Both the position numbers and the translations under genes were made by a program. Shown here piece after piece: positions 8,978 to 17,455 of a stretch of DNA of 64,000 nucleotides (positions are counted from its first letter, which is position 1; every line of letters begins with the position of its first letter). Below the pieces are notes generated by a model. That model ran no database searches. It was not told the origin of the DNA and saw nothing but the letters and a program-made list of their open reading frames with translations. The stretch comes from Frankia sp. RB7 (GTDB lineage: Bacteria > Pseudomonadota > Alphaproteobacteria > Rhizobiales > Xanthobacteraceae): NCBI GenBank assembly GCA_030403585.1, contig JAUEPE010000012.1, positions 78,887 through 142,886 of the forward strand, in the 5' to 3' direction.

Positions 8978-10270
8978 CTACTTTGCACCGTGAAGCTTGT
9001 GCAGCCGGCCGGCCACGGCCCGCACCTTGCCCGGCGAGGCCTGCCAGACCGACAGCGCCGACAGACCGCTGACGACGATGGCGATGGCAAAGGCGAGCGT
9101 GTAGTCGCCGAGGCGATCGTAGAGCAGGCCCGTCACCCACGGGCCGGCCGCGCCACCCGCCAGTGCCGCGAGCATGATCATGCCGAAAATGCTGCCCTGG
9201 TGCCGCCCCCCGAAAATCTCGAATACCACCGCGCCCATGATCGAAGTGAGACCGTAACCGAGCGCGCCTTGCGCGAACACCATCAGCCAGACCAGCCAGA
9301 ACGAGGGTTGGAACTTCAGCGCCATCAGCGCCGCGAAGCAGATCGCAAAGCCGGCGCAGCTGATCGCCCACACCCATTCCCGCCCGATCCGGTCGGAGAT
9401 ATGGCCGAGGAAAATCTGGCCGGGAATGCCGAGCAGGCTGACGGCGCCGAGCGCCCAGACCGCGACGCTTGGGCTGAAGCCGATATCGAGCAGGAATTTG
9501 GTCTGGTGCACCTGCACCGCGTACCAGATGTACAAGCCGCAGAAATAGCCGAGCGCAATCCACCAGAAACGCGCGGTCGCAACCGCACGCCGCAGCGTCC
9601 AGTCGGTGGCGGCCCAGACGGGATCGACGATGTTGGAGACCGGCTTTGCGCTGCCCGCGGCCGGCGCGGCGTCGCCGTCGGGCTGAAGGTCGATGTCTTC
9701 CGGCCGCTTGTGCAGGAACAGATTGATCGGCGCCAGCACGATCAGGATTATCAGGCCCATCGCGGTGCAGGCGGTGCGCCAGCCGGTCTGCTCGATCATG
9801 TGCTGCACCCATGGCAGCAGCGTCACCGAACCGATGCCGACGCCGGCAAAGGCAATGCCGATGGCAAAGCCGCGCTTGCGGATGAACCAGTTCGGCAGGA
9901 ACAGCGACTGGCCGGAATAGCCGAGACATACCGAGCCGGCGCCGACCATGACGCCGATCGTCAGATAGAGATGCCAGGGCTGGCTGGTGAGCGGCGCGAG
10001 CAGCAGCCCGCCGGCCATCAGCAACACGCCGAGCTCCATCACCGCGCGCGGTCCCGCACGATCCATCAGCCGTCCGATCAGTGGGCTGGCAACAGCGGAC
10101 GCAACGAACCCGAAGGAGAAGGCACCAGCGGTGACGCCGCGCTCCCAGCCGAATTCGGAGAGAATGGGCGGATAGAACAATGAGAAGGCGGTGCGCGCGT
10201 TGACCCCGATGGCCATGGTGACGAACGTCACCGCGACCACGACCCAGCCGTAGAAGAACGGAAGCCGCAT
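8978..10270 (-). CDS. MFS transporter, monocarboxylate/oxalate-formate-like
   Basis: The 430-residue inner-membrane protein has about 12 hydrophobic segments in the MFS pattern. The first reads FFYGWVVVAVTFVTMA and is followed by the cytoplasmic loop-2 motif GRLMDRAGPR typical of the superfamily. FFYGW at the N-terminus and the WRTACTAMG region are typical of monocarboxylate-porter and oxalate/formate-antiporter-like members (MCT/OFA). The likely cargo is a small organic anion, but nothing in the neighbourhood names it: both flanking genes are c-di-GMP enzymes. The ATG complementary to 10268-10270 gives the expected short N-terminus. Confidence 0.9.
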   Translation of the reverse strand: MRLPFFYGWVVVAVTFVTMAIGVNARTAFSLFYPPILSEFGWERGVTAGAFSFGFVASAVASPLIGRLMDRAGPRAVMELGVLLMAGGLLLAPLTSQPWHLYLTIGVMVGAGSVCLGYSGQSLFLPNWFIRKRGFAIGIAFAGVGIGSVTLLPWVQHMIEQTGWRTACTAMGLIILIVLAPINLFLHKRPEDIDLQPDGDAAPAAGSAKPVSNIVDPVWAATDWTLRRAVATARFWWIALGYFCGLYIWYAVQVHQTKFLLDIGFSPSVAVWALGAVSLLGIPGQIFLGHISDRIGREWVWAISCAGFAICFAALMALKFQPSFWLVWLMVFAQGALGYGLTSIMGAVVFEIFGGRHQGSIFGMIMLAALAGGAAGPWVTGLLYDRLGDYTLAFAIAIVVSGLSALSVWQASPGKVRAVAGRLHKLHGAK

Positions 10271-10282
10271 TTTTGCTTATTT

Positions 10283-10318
10283 CATCCCTGGACGATCCTT
10301 CGGACCATCTGGGAATGC
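10283..10318. repeat. imperfect palindrome containing gatccttcggacc
   Basis: The stretch tcatccctgg...ctgggaatg is an imperfect inverted repeat around gatccttcggacc. Its core matches the longer repeat at 58197-58298 (ggtccttcggacc flanked by attccggg and cccggaatgac). It lies between two same-strand genes, just upstream of the MFS start. Confidence 0.5.
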
Positions 10319-10361
10319 CTGGGTCAAGCGATTTTCGCGAATGCCTCTTGGGCGGCAGGGG

Positions 10362-12791
10362 TCACGCCGCGTCGCGCTGCGAACGCGCGGTGGGCCCGTA
10401 GAGCTCGATCTGGTCGACCGGCAGCGGGCGGCCGAACAGATAGCCTTGCGCAAAGTTGACGCCGAGCGCCTTCAGCCGCTCGAATTCTTCGGCCGTCTCG
10501 ACACCCTCGGCGGTGACCGACATGTCGAGCCCGCGCGCCAGCGTCACGATCGAGGAGATGATGGCGGAGCTGCGCGGCTGGTGCGTGAGGTTGCGGATGA
10601 AGGATTTGTCGATCTTGATCTTGTCGAACGGAAACGCGGTGAGATAGCTGAGCGAGGAATAGCCGGTGCCGAAATCGTCGAGCGCGAGCTCGATGCCGAT
10701 GTGCTTGAGCCGCTCCATGAAGGCATGGTTCTCGGCACCGCGCTCCAGCAGGACGGATTCGGTGATCTCGATCTCGAGCCGTTGCGGCGACAGGCCGGAG
10801 TCCCGCAACGCCGCGCAGATGACGTCGAACAGATCGGCTTCCTTGAACTGGATCGGCGACAGGTTGACCGCGACCATCAGATCGGACGGCCAGTCTGCCG
10901 CGTCCGCGCAGGCGCGGCGCAGCACGAATTCGCCGAGCGGCACGATCAGCCCGGTCTCCTCGGCGAGCGCGATGAACTGATCGGGCGGGATCAGGCCGCG
11001 GGCCGGATGCCGCCAGCGCACCAGCGCCTCGAAGCCGCGTCGCCCGCCGGTCGCGGCATCCATGAACGGCTGGTAGTGCACCTCGAGCTGACAGAGTGCG
11101 ATGGCGTCACGCAGATCGCCTTCCAGCGTGTTGCGCGCCTCGAGCTCGGCCGACATCGCCTCATCGTAAATGGTGAAGCAGTTGCGGCCCGCCGATTTCG
11201 AGCGGTAGAGCGCAAGGTCGGCCTTCTTCAGCAGTTGCTCCTGATCACGGCCATGATCCGGCGCGATCGCGATGCCGATGCTGGTCCCGATCTCGACGCG
11301 ATGGCCGGGCAACAGAAACGGCTCGGCTACGAGCCTGGCGATCCGCGCGGCCAGTTCGGTCGAGCAGGCGCGCTGGTCCTCGCAGCCTTCCTGGATGATG
11401 GCGAATTCGTCGCCGCCGAGCCGCGCCAGCACGTCGGTGGCCCGCACCGCGGCTTTCAGCCGCTGCGCCACCAGCCGCAGCAGCGCGTCGCCGGCGCCAT
11501 GACCGAGGGAATCGTTGACGTTCTTGAAGCGATCGAGATCGAGCATCAGGATCGAGAAGGTCGGACCGCGATCCCTGAGCTGGCTGTTGAGCTCATCGAG
11601 CCGGGCGAGGAAAAAGGCGCGGTTCGGCAGTCCGGTCAGGACGTCGGTCTGCGCAAGCTCAAGCACGCGCCGGTTGGCCAGCGACAACCGCCGCGAGTTG
11701 CGGCTGGCAAGCATCAGATAGGTCGCCAGCGACAGCGTCAGCAGCATGCCGACGATCAGCACGGTACCCGCGCGATCGTAACTCGTCTCCAGCGCGCCGC
11801 CGGCCGTCGGCATGGCACGCACCTGCCAATCGGTGTCGCCGATTCTGAGATGGCCGGCCCAGTACCTTCCTCGCGCGACATCGCGCATCGATTGGGGCCC
11901 TGTGGACGCCGATGCAAAGTCCGGCACCGCCTCCTCGAGACTGACGATGCGGCCCGTGAAGGGCGGATAGATGTTGACGCTGACCGCAGGGTTTGCCCCG
12001 GTCGTCACGCGAACGGCCTGCATCAGCAGCGGCAGGTCGAACACGCCGACGACGTAGCCCGCGAGGTTGCGGCGACGGTCCGCGATCGTCTCGCGCGAGG
12101 TGCCCTTGGCATAGACGGGCACGGAGACGATCACGTCGGGCTGGCGGCCGGCCTCACGCTCGGCGTAGAGGCGCGCGCGGATCGCGACGATGCGGTCGTT
12201 GTCGCGTGCGCGTTCGAGCGCAACGCGACGTTCCGGAACACTGCCGTGATCCATGCCGTAGACCGTCGAGGTCTTCGCCTGGGTCGAGTAGAACACGGGA
12301 AAATATTCGTCGCTCTGGGGCGCAACCGCGAAAGTCTCGCCCTGGAGCGACCTGATGCGATAGCCGGAGATCCCGTCCGTAGCCGCAGCGGCCTCGTACT
12401 CGGCGCGTTCCTTGCGGTTGACGCGCGGCAGCCAGGCGATGCGCAACATACCGGGATGACGCTCGAACAGCCGGGCGCTGAAGGTCTCGAACTCGCTGCG
12501 GGTGATTTCGTCGTTGGTCGATTCGAACAGGGTCCGCAACGCGACGAGCCGGCTGATATATTCGCTCATGCCGTTCTGCATGACGATGGACTCGGTCTCG
12601 GCCGCGCTCTCGAACTCGATCTTGTTGACGCGGTCTTCCCAGCGCGCCACCGCGGCGGCACCCGCGATCGAGAACAGCAGGCCGACGGCAGCCGCGACCA
12701 GCGCAGGGCGATAGAGGCCGAGCAGCGGCGCAATGCGCCACCATCCAGTCACACGCCTTCGATCCTGATCATTCTGATCGCGATCGCCCAT
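10362..12791 (-). CDS. membrane CHASE-GGDEF-EAL c-di-GMP signalling protein
   Basis: From the ATG at 12791 the protein has 809 residues; a start at 12863 would add 24 polar residues before the first membrane helix and is less likely. Order: membrane helix (about 20-40, LVAAAVGLLFSIAGAAAVA), periplasmic CHASE sensor (about 60-290), second helix (about 300-325), GGDEF (about 345-510) and EAL (about 530-780). GGDEF is intact and preceded by RATD, a complete RxxD inhibitory site; EAL (FEALVRW) and DDFGTGYSS are also present. It probably senses an extracytoplasmic signal and changes c-di-GMP. It differs from the 6235-8838 paralogue in having a periplasmic sensor and an intact I-site. Confidence 0.93.
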   Translation of the reverse strand: MGDRDQNDQDRRRVTGWWRIAPLLGLYRPALVAAAVGLLFSIAGAAAVARWEDRVNKIEFESAAETESIVMQNGMSEYISRLVALRTLFESTNDEITRSEFETFSARLFERHPGMLRIAWLPRVNRKERAEYEAAAATDGISGYRIRSLQGETFAVAPQSDEYFPVFYSTQAKTSTVYGMDHGSVPERRVALERARDNDRIVAIRARLYAEREAGRQPDVIVSVPVYAKGTSRETIADRRRNLAGYVVGVFDLPLLMQAVRVTTGANPAVSVNIYPPFTGRIVSLEEAVPDFASASTGPQSMRDVARGRYWAGHLRIGDTDWQVRAMPTAGGALETSYDRAGTVLIVGMLLTLSLATYLMLASRNSRRLSLANRRVLELAQTDVLTGLPNRAFFLARLDELNSQLRDRGPTFSILMLDLDRFKNVNDSLGHGAGDALLRLVAQRLKAAVRATDVLARLGGDEFAIIQEGCEDQRACSTELAARIARLVAEPFLLPGHRVEIGTSIGIAIAPDHGRDQEQLLKKADLALYRSKSAGRNCFTIYDEAMSAELEARNTLEGDLRDAIALCQLEVHYQPFMDAATGGRRGFEALVRWRHPARGLIPPDQFIALAEETGLIVPLGEFVLRRACADAADWPSDLMVAVNLSPIQFKEADLFDVICAALRDSGLSPQRLEIEITESVLLERGAENHAFMERLKHIGIELALDDFGTGYSSLSYLTAFPFDKIKIDKSFIRNLTHQPRSSAIISSIVTLARGLDMSVTAEGVETAEEFERLKALGVNFAQGYLFGRPLPVDQIELYGPTARSQRDAA

Positions 12792-12990
12792 CCGCAAAGC
12801 CGTCGACCCCTCTCCGCGCCGGACTGAACTTCCGGTTGAACCGTCGTGGCGGTAATCGGACAAGAACCGCAGTTAAGAACTGCACAAAATCGGAACCCGG
12901 CTTTCTGGCATTGCGCGGCTTAGTTAACGAAGTTCCGCACGAACCCGCTCAATCGGAGCTTGACCCGGAGTTTTACGGGAATATCGCGAC

Positions 12991-13190
12991 ACTAAGTTGG
13001 CGGCAGCGGCGCTGGAGAAAGCCGGACCGAACCCCGACACGCAAGGGCCTGCTACGCGCGATCAATGATATCGGCCGCTTCGACATCAGCAGCATCGTCA
13101 CCTCGGCGTGCGTACGATCGAGACGCCGGCAAGGTGTTCCTGACGGTGATCCAGAAGGACGGGACGTTCAAGGCGATCGACAAGCTGTAG
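12991..13190 (+). pseudogene. decayed C-terminus of a Liv-type substrate-binding protein
   Basis: Between two minus-strand genes, three consecutive plus-strand frames each give part of the C-terminus typical of Periplasmic_binding_6 proteins. The first reads LAAAALEKAGPNP (12997-13035), the next frame TRKGLLRAINDIGRFDISSI (about 13037-13097), and the third DAGKVFLTVIQKDGTFKAIDKL followed by a TAG at 13188-13190. The first shift can be explained by one extra base in a C run near 13032-13035. No upstream part of such a gene is recognisable before about 12990. I infer an inactive remnant left by deletion and frameshift. The rest of the 400-base gap (12792-12990) holds nothing I can identify beyond room for the CHASE-GGDEF-EAL promoter. 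Confidence 0.6.
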
Positions 13191-13196
13191 GGCAAC

Positions 13197-14174
13197 TCAC
13201 GGCCGCCGCGTCCAGCGATCGGCGTTGACGGCGCCCTGCGGGGCCTCGCCCTTGATGATGGCGTCGACTTGGCGCACGGTTTCGAGCGACTGATATTCGA
13301 TCGCCTGCGGCGTCAGCCCGCCGACATGCGGCGTCGCGACGACGTTGGCAAGTTTGGCCAGCTCCGGCGTCGGCATCTGGTCGGGCGCGCGGCCGACATC
13401 CATCGCCGCACCAGCGATGCGGTTCTCCAGCAGCGCCTTCGCGAGCGCGGCCTCGTCGACGAGATTGCCGCGCGAGAGATTGATGAAGACGGCATGCCTC
13501 TGCATGCGCGCCAGCGCCGCCTCCCCGATCAGCTTCTCGGTCTGCTCGTTGGCGATTGCGAGGCAGACGACATAGTCGGACGCCGCCAGCAATTCGTCGA
13601 GGCCGACCTGCTTGATCGCGCTGTCGCTGACGGTCGCATAGGGATCGGCAATCAGCACCTCCATGCGCAGCACTTTTGCGATCTCGGCGAGGTAACGCCC
13701 GATGCTGCCATAACCAATGATGCCGATTGTGCTGCCGCCGAGCTGGCGACCCATCCGCGCCTCCGGCCTGCGGCCGGCGTGGTAGTCGGCAGTGGCTCGC
13801 GACACGCCACGAGAGAGATCGACCATGAAGCCGACTGCGAGTTCGGCGACAGCCTGCACGAAGCCGGGACCGGCGCGCGTCACCAACACGCCGGCTGTTG
13901 ATGCGGCATCGACGTCGACATTGCGGATGTCGACGGCGCAGCGGACGAAGGCACGGAGATGCGGCAACTGCGCAAAGATCTCGCCGCGGCCTTCCGTCAT
14001 GCGATCGGCGACGATGATGTCGGCGTCCTTGGCCGCATTCACGAGGCTTGCGGAATCCAGCACCTGATCACCCTCGTGCAGGATCACGTCCGCAATCGCC
14101 CGCAGGCCGTTCAGGCTGCGATCGCCGTAATAATTGCGGCGCATCTCCGGCGTGTGGGCCAGCAGGACTTTCAC
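13197..14174 (-). CDS. D-isomer-specific 2-hydroxyacid dehydrogenase, NAD-binding
   Basis: The 325-residue protein uses a GTG start (complement of 12 bases after GGAG), giving MKVLLAHTP. It has the two-domain fold of the D-2-hydroxyacid dehydrogenase/phosphoglycerate dehydrogenase family, with the Rossmann motif GYGSIG, the catalytic-arginine segment NLSRGNLVDE and the catalytic-histidine segment TPHVGG. The usual glutamate of the DVFxxEP segment is not in place: this protein reads DVGRAPDQMP, with an Asp nearby. The reaction should be NAD-dependent reduction of a 2-oxoacid or the reverse. It lies 12 bases after the TRAP permease gene on the same strand, so it probably metabolises the acid that the TRAP system imports. 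Confidence 0.9.
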   Translation of the reverse strand: MKVLLAHTPEMRRNYYGDRSLNGLRAIADVILHEGDQVLDSASLVNAAKDADIIVADRMTEGRGEIFAQLPHLRAFVRCAVDIRNVDVDAASTAGVLVTRAGPGFVQAVAELAVGFMVDLSRGVSRATADYHAGRRPEARMGRQLGGSTIGIIGYGSIGRYLAEIAKVLRMEVLIADPYATVSDSAIKQVGLDELLAASDYVVCLAIANEQTEKLIGEAALARMQRHAVFINLSRGNLVDEAALAKALLENRIAGAAMDVGRAPDQMPTPELAKLANVVATPHVGGLTPQAIEYQSLETVRQVDAIIKGEAPQGAVNADRWTRRP

Positions 14175-14186
14175 GGCAACACTCCT

Positions 14187-16061
14187 TCAGTAGCCGAATG
14201 CGCGCGGCAAGGCGGTGCTCAGCCATGGCACGAAGGCGATGACGAGCAGGCAGAGGAACAACAGGCCGAGATAGCCCAGGATCGGCTTCACCGTCTGCTC
14301 GATCGGCACATTGCCGATCAGGCAGGCGCCATAGAGCCCAAGCCCGAGCGGCGGCGCGAACAGGCCGACGCCCATCGCGATCACCAGCACCACGCCGAAA
14401 TGCAGCGGATCGATGCCGAGCTGCACCGCCACGGGAAGAAGCAGCGGCCCGAAGATGATCAGCGCGGCCGCGCCCTCCAGCACGGAGCCCATCACGATCA
14501 GCACGCCGATCGCGAGCAGAATGAACATCCAGGTGCCACTGCTCTTGGACAGGCCGAGCATGAAATCGCCGACCGCATGCGGCACCTGCTGCAAGGTCAG
14601 CGTGAACGCCAGCGATTGCGCGGCGGCGACGATGAACAGCACCAGCCCCGCGCGCGTCGCCGCCTGAACGAAACTATGCGTCGCCGATTTGAAGCTGAGC
14701 TCGCGGAACACGACGCTCCCGACGATGAGCGCATAGGCGACCGCGAAGGCCGAGATCTCGGTCGCCGTGGCAAAGCCGCTCTTGAAGCCGAAGAAGATCA
14801 TGAAGATCAGGCCGAACGAGGCGATCGCGCCGCTCCACAGGCCCGAGACGGGCATTTGCGGCTCGACCTCCTCGGCGTCCGCCGGCTTCTTGCCGAAGAT
14901 GATCGAGAAGGCGATGAGCACCGCCGCCATCAGCGCCGCCGGCAGCAGCCCCGCCATGAACAGGCCGCCGATCGAGAGGTTCGCGACAAAACCCAGAATA
15001 ATCAGGTTGATGCAGGGCGGAATGGTTTCCGCCATCACCGCGGACGCCGCGAGCAGCGCCACCGCGCTGCCCGGATTCTGCTTCGAGCGGCGCGCCGCCG
15101 GGATCAGCACGGAGCCGACGGCAGCGACATCGGCCATCTTCGAACCCGAGATGCCGGAGAACAGCACCATCGAGGCCACCATGACGACGTTCAGGCCGCC
15201 GCGCATGCGGCCGACTCCGCGCTGCAGCAGCTCGATCAGACGGACCGACATGCCGTTGGCTTCCATGAGGTAGCCGACGAGGATGAAGAACGGAATCGCG
15301 AGCAGCACGAAATTGTCGATGCCACGCGCCATCTGCTGGGCGAAGATGACGCCGGGCAGCGCGCCCTCGACCCAGATGAAGATCAACGCGGCCAGCGCCA
15401 ACGCAAAACCGATCGGCAAGCCGCCGAACAGCGTGGCAAAGAAGCCGATCAGCATCAGCACGCCCGCCGACGGCACCGAGGACGGCGACAGGTAATCCCA
15501 GGCGAGATAGAGCACGGCCACGACAGCGACCGCAATGAGGCCTCTGACGATCTCAGGCAGCGGCCGCGCGCAGAGATGGTCGATCGCGAACACCGTCATG
15601 AACAGCGCGCCGACGCCCATCGGATAGAAGGTCAGCTCCAAAGGCAGGCCGGAGCCGGTGGTCTGTCCCGCCGTCAGCGAGCCCAGCTTGATGGCGTTGT
15701 AGGCGACATAGCCGGAGATCAGCACGACGAGCACGGCGCTGGCGGCATCGACCAGCGTGCGCAGCCGTTGTGACAGCAAATCGCGGAAAAAGGACACGCC
15801 GACATTCTCGCCGCGCGCAAGCGCACTTGCCGCGCCGAAGAACGCCGATCCGACCATCAATCCGCGCGCGACGTCATCCGACCATTCGACCGGTGCGTTG
15901 AAGCAGAAGCGCAGCAACACCGAGCCGCAGACGACCGCGAGATCGGCGGCCAGAAGGATGGCCGCGATCGTGTCGCTGAGGCGAAGCAGAAGGGCGATGC
16001 TCCCGTGGCGACCGCCCGAGAGCGGCAAGGCGCCCGTCATCGCCAACTCGGATTTGGCCAT
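14187..16061 (-). CDS. TRAP transporter permease, fused DctQ-DctM
   Basis: This 624-residue inner-membrane protein joins the small TRAP subunit DctQ (residues ~20-170, four helices, with the family-typical WSDDVARGLMVGSAFFGAA) to the large subunit DctM (from ~190, about 12 helices, with ISGSKMADVAAVGSVLIPA and QMARGIDNFVLLAIPFFILVGYLM-like segments). It uses a sodium gradient to import an organic acid handed over by the DctP protein encoded one base upstream. The order dctP, dctQM, dehydrogenase on one strand with gaps of 1 and 12 bases indicates an operon of three genes. Fused QM permeases are known in the family, so the fusion is not an error. Confidence 0.94.
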   Translation of the reverse strand: MAKSELAMTGALPLSGGRHGSIALLLRLSDTIAAILLAADLAVVCGSVLLRFCFNAPVEWSDDVARGLMVGSAFFGAASALARGENVGVSFFRDLLSQRLRTLVDAASAVLVVLISGYVAYNAIKLGSLTAGQTTGSGLPLELTFYPMGVGALFMTVFAIDHLCARPLPEIVRGLIAVAVVAVLYLAWDYLSPSSVPSAGVLMLIGFFATLFGGLPIGFALALAALIFIWVEGALPGVIFAQQMARGIDNFVLLAIPFFILVGYLMEANGMSVRLIELLQRGVGRMRGGLNVVMVASMVLFSGISGSKMADVAAVGSVLIPAARRSKQNPGSAVALLAASAVMAETIPPCINLIILGFVANLSIGGLFMAGLLPAALMAAVLIAFSIIFGKKPADAEEVEPQMPVSGLWSGAIASFGLIFMIFFGFKSGFATATEISAFAVAYALIVGSVVFRELSFKSATHSFVQAATRAGLVLFIVAAAQSLAFTLTLQQVPHAVGDFMLGLSKSSGTWMFILLAIGVLIVMGSVLEGAAALIIFGPLLLPVAVQLGIDPLHFGVVLVIAMGVGLFAPPLGLGLYGACLIGNVPIEQTVKPILGYLGLLFLCLLVIAFVPWLSTALPRAFGY

Positions 16062-16062
16062 C

Positions 16063-17094
16063 TCAGGCTTGAGTCGAACGAATGATGTCGATGACGGCCT
16101 TGGACTCCGGGCGCGCCTTGATGAAGTTTTCGGTCTGCGGCAAAACGCGATTCTTGAACGCCTCCCGGTCGCATTCGGCCACCGTCACGCCCTTCTCGGT
16201 CAGAGCCGTCAGCGCTTCCTTCTCGACTGCGAGCCCATGGACGCGCGTGTCGAGCGCGGCCTTCTTCGCGGCGTCGAGAAAGCCTTCGCGCAGCTTCGGA
16301 TCCATGCGGTTGAAGGTCGCGTCGCTGAAGTAGACCGCGAGCGGCGAGAAATTGTGCTGCGTCAGCGCATAGAATTTCGCCGTCTCGAAGAACTTGCTGG
16401 CGAGGATCGTCGGCGGATCGTGCTCCAGGCCATCGAGCACGCCGGCCTGCAACGCCGTGTAGATTTCGCCGAACGCCAGCGGCGTCGCGGCGGCCCCCAT
16501 CAGCCGCAGGCATTCCGTGATAACGGGATTCGGCAGCGTCCTGATCTTGAGACCGGCGAGATCTTCCGGCGTCTTCACCGGCTTCTTCGCTAACACGCTG
16601 CGCGAGCCGAAATTATAGGCCCAGGCGATAATGCGGATGTTGCTGCCCTTGAGCAGCGCGTCCTCGATCGGCTTGGCGGCGCCGGCGTCAAACGCCTTGG
16701 TCTGCTGCGGGAAGCTCGAGAACAGATAGCCGAGGTCGTAAGTGCCGACCAGCGGCACCAGATTGGCCGAGATCGACGAACCCGACACCATGAGGTCGAT
16801 GACGCCGAGCTTCACCGAATTGATGACGTCGATTTCCTGCCCCAACTGGTTGTCGGGGAAGAAGGCGACCTCGACCTGCTCGCCGAGCCCGTTGCCCTTC
16901 AGACTCTTGACGAGGTTGTCGTAGTAGACGCGGCCGTTGGCGAATTTGGGGTCGTTCGGCAGCGAGGAGGAGCATTTCAGCTTCAGCGTCGCGGCTTCGG
17001 CGCGGCCGATGATGGCGGGAGAGAGCACGAGGCCGGCGGTCACTGCCGTCGACGATCTGATGAACGTGCGACGGCTGACGGGCACGATGGTCAT
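16063..17094 (-). CDS. TRAP transporter substrate-binding protein (DctP family)
   Basis: The 343-residue product starts at 17094, seven bases after GGGGAGAG. Its leader SRRTFIRSS followed by a hydrophobic stretch and AEAA looks like a twin-arginine (Tat) signal, as in a number of DctP proteins. The mature protein shows the DctP pattern: KFANGRVYYDNLVKSL, LGQEIDVINSVKLGVIDLMV, and the ligand-binding arginine region GLKIRTLPNPVITECLRLMG. Substrates of the family are C4-dicarboxylates, keto acids and related organic acids; the downstream 2-hydroxyacid dehydrogenase suggests a 2-oxo or 2-hydroxy acid. It leads the operon with the fused permease, and the 360-base region upstream should hold the promoter. 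Confidence 0.94.
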   Translation of the reverse strand: MTIVPVSRRTFIRSSTAVTAGLVLSPAIIGRAEAATLKLKCSSSLPNDPKFANGRVYYDNLVKSLKGNGLGEQVEVAFFPDNQLGQEIDVINSVKLGVIDLMVSGSSISANLVPLVGTYDLGYLFSSFPQQTKAFDAGAAKPIEDALLKGSNIRIIAWAYNFGSRSVLAKKPVKTPEDLAGLKIRTLPNPVITECLRLMGAAATPLAFGEIYTALQAGVLDGLEHDPPTILASKFFETAKFYALTQHNFSPLAVYFSDATFNRMDPKLREGFLDAAKKAALDTRVHGLAVEKEALTALTEKGVTVAECDREAFKNRVLPQTENFIKARPESKAVIDIIRSTQA

Positions 17095-17399
17095 GGTGTC
17101 TCTCCCCGATATTTTTTGTTCGCGGCCACGGTCACAGCCCCGGCCTGTTGCGCGGACTGTATGGCCAAAGCGACGGCGCAGGCAAGGGTTGCGACCAGCG
17201 CAGCCGAGATGGGAGGAGAGCAAGGCGCACCGGCAGAGACTGCAGCGAATGCCTACATTTGCCGATGTTTGCGATCATGCCGCATCGCGACCGAACGGCG
17301 GGCTATGCAAGATTGACGCAGATCGATCCAATTCAGGTATGGATCAATGCCGAACGCAGATTGATGGGCTTTGGCCGCCGCACGCACGTTGGCACGCAA
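17095..17399. other. intergenic region upstream of the TRAP operon
   Basis: No gene is supported here. Weak open frames lack a ribosome site and resemble nothing. The part next to 17095 holds the dctP ribosome site (GGGGAGAG on the minus strand), and the rest must include that operon's promoter. I see no clear -35/-10 pair. Confidence 0.5.
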
Positions 17400-17430
17400 C
17401 AAAAAGCTGCAGGACCGTGATCCCGCAGCT
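17400..17430 (-). terminator. rho-independent terminator of the DoxX gene
   Basis: Read on the minus strand, a 9-bp stem with one G-T pair (agctgcggg / cctgcagct) and an eight-base loop is followed at once by TTTTTG. It lies 25 bases beyond the DoxX stop codon. Confidence 0.8.
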
Positions 17431-17455
17431 CTCACATTTCAATGATGCGACGATG

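Noticed and set aside
6952..9072. Open frame of ~700 codons antisense to the GGDEF-EAL gene
   Set aside because: The sense strand has clear PAS, GAF, GGDEF and EAL domains. The antisense frame shows no family signature and no ribosome site.
13959..15773. Open frame of ~600 codons antisense to the TRAP permease
   Set aside because: Composition is Gln/His/Arg/Asp-rich as expected for the complement of membrane-helix codons, with no domain.
17103..17323. Small frames in the gap upstream of the TRAP operon
   Set aside because: No ribosome sites and no recognisable protein. Composition is that of non-coding shadow frames.
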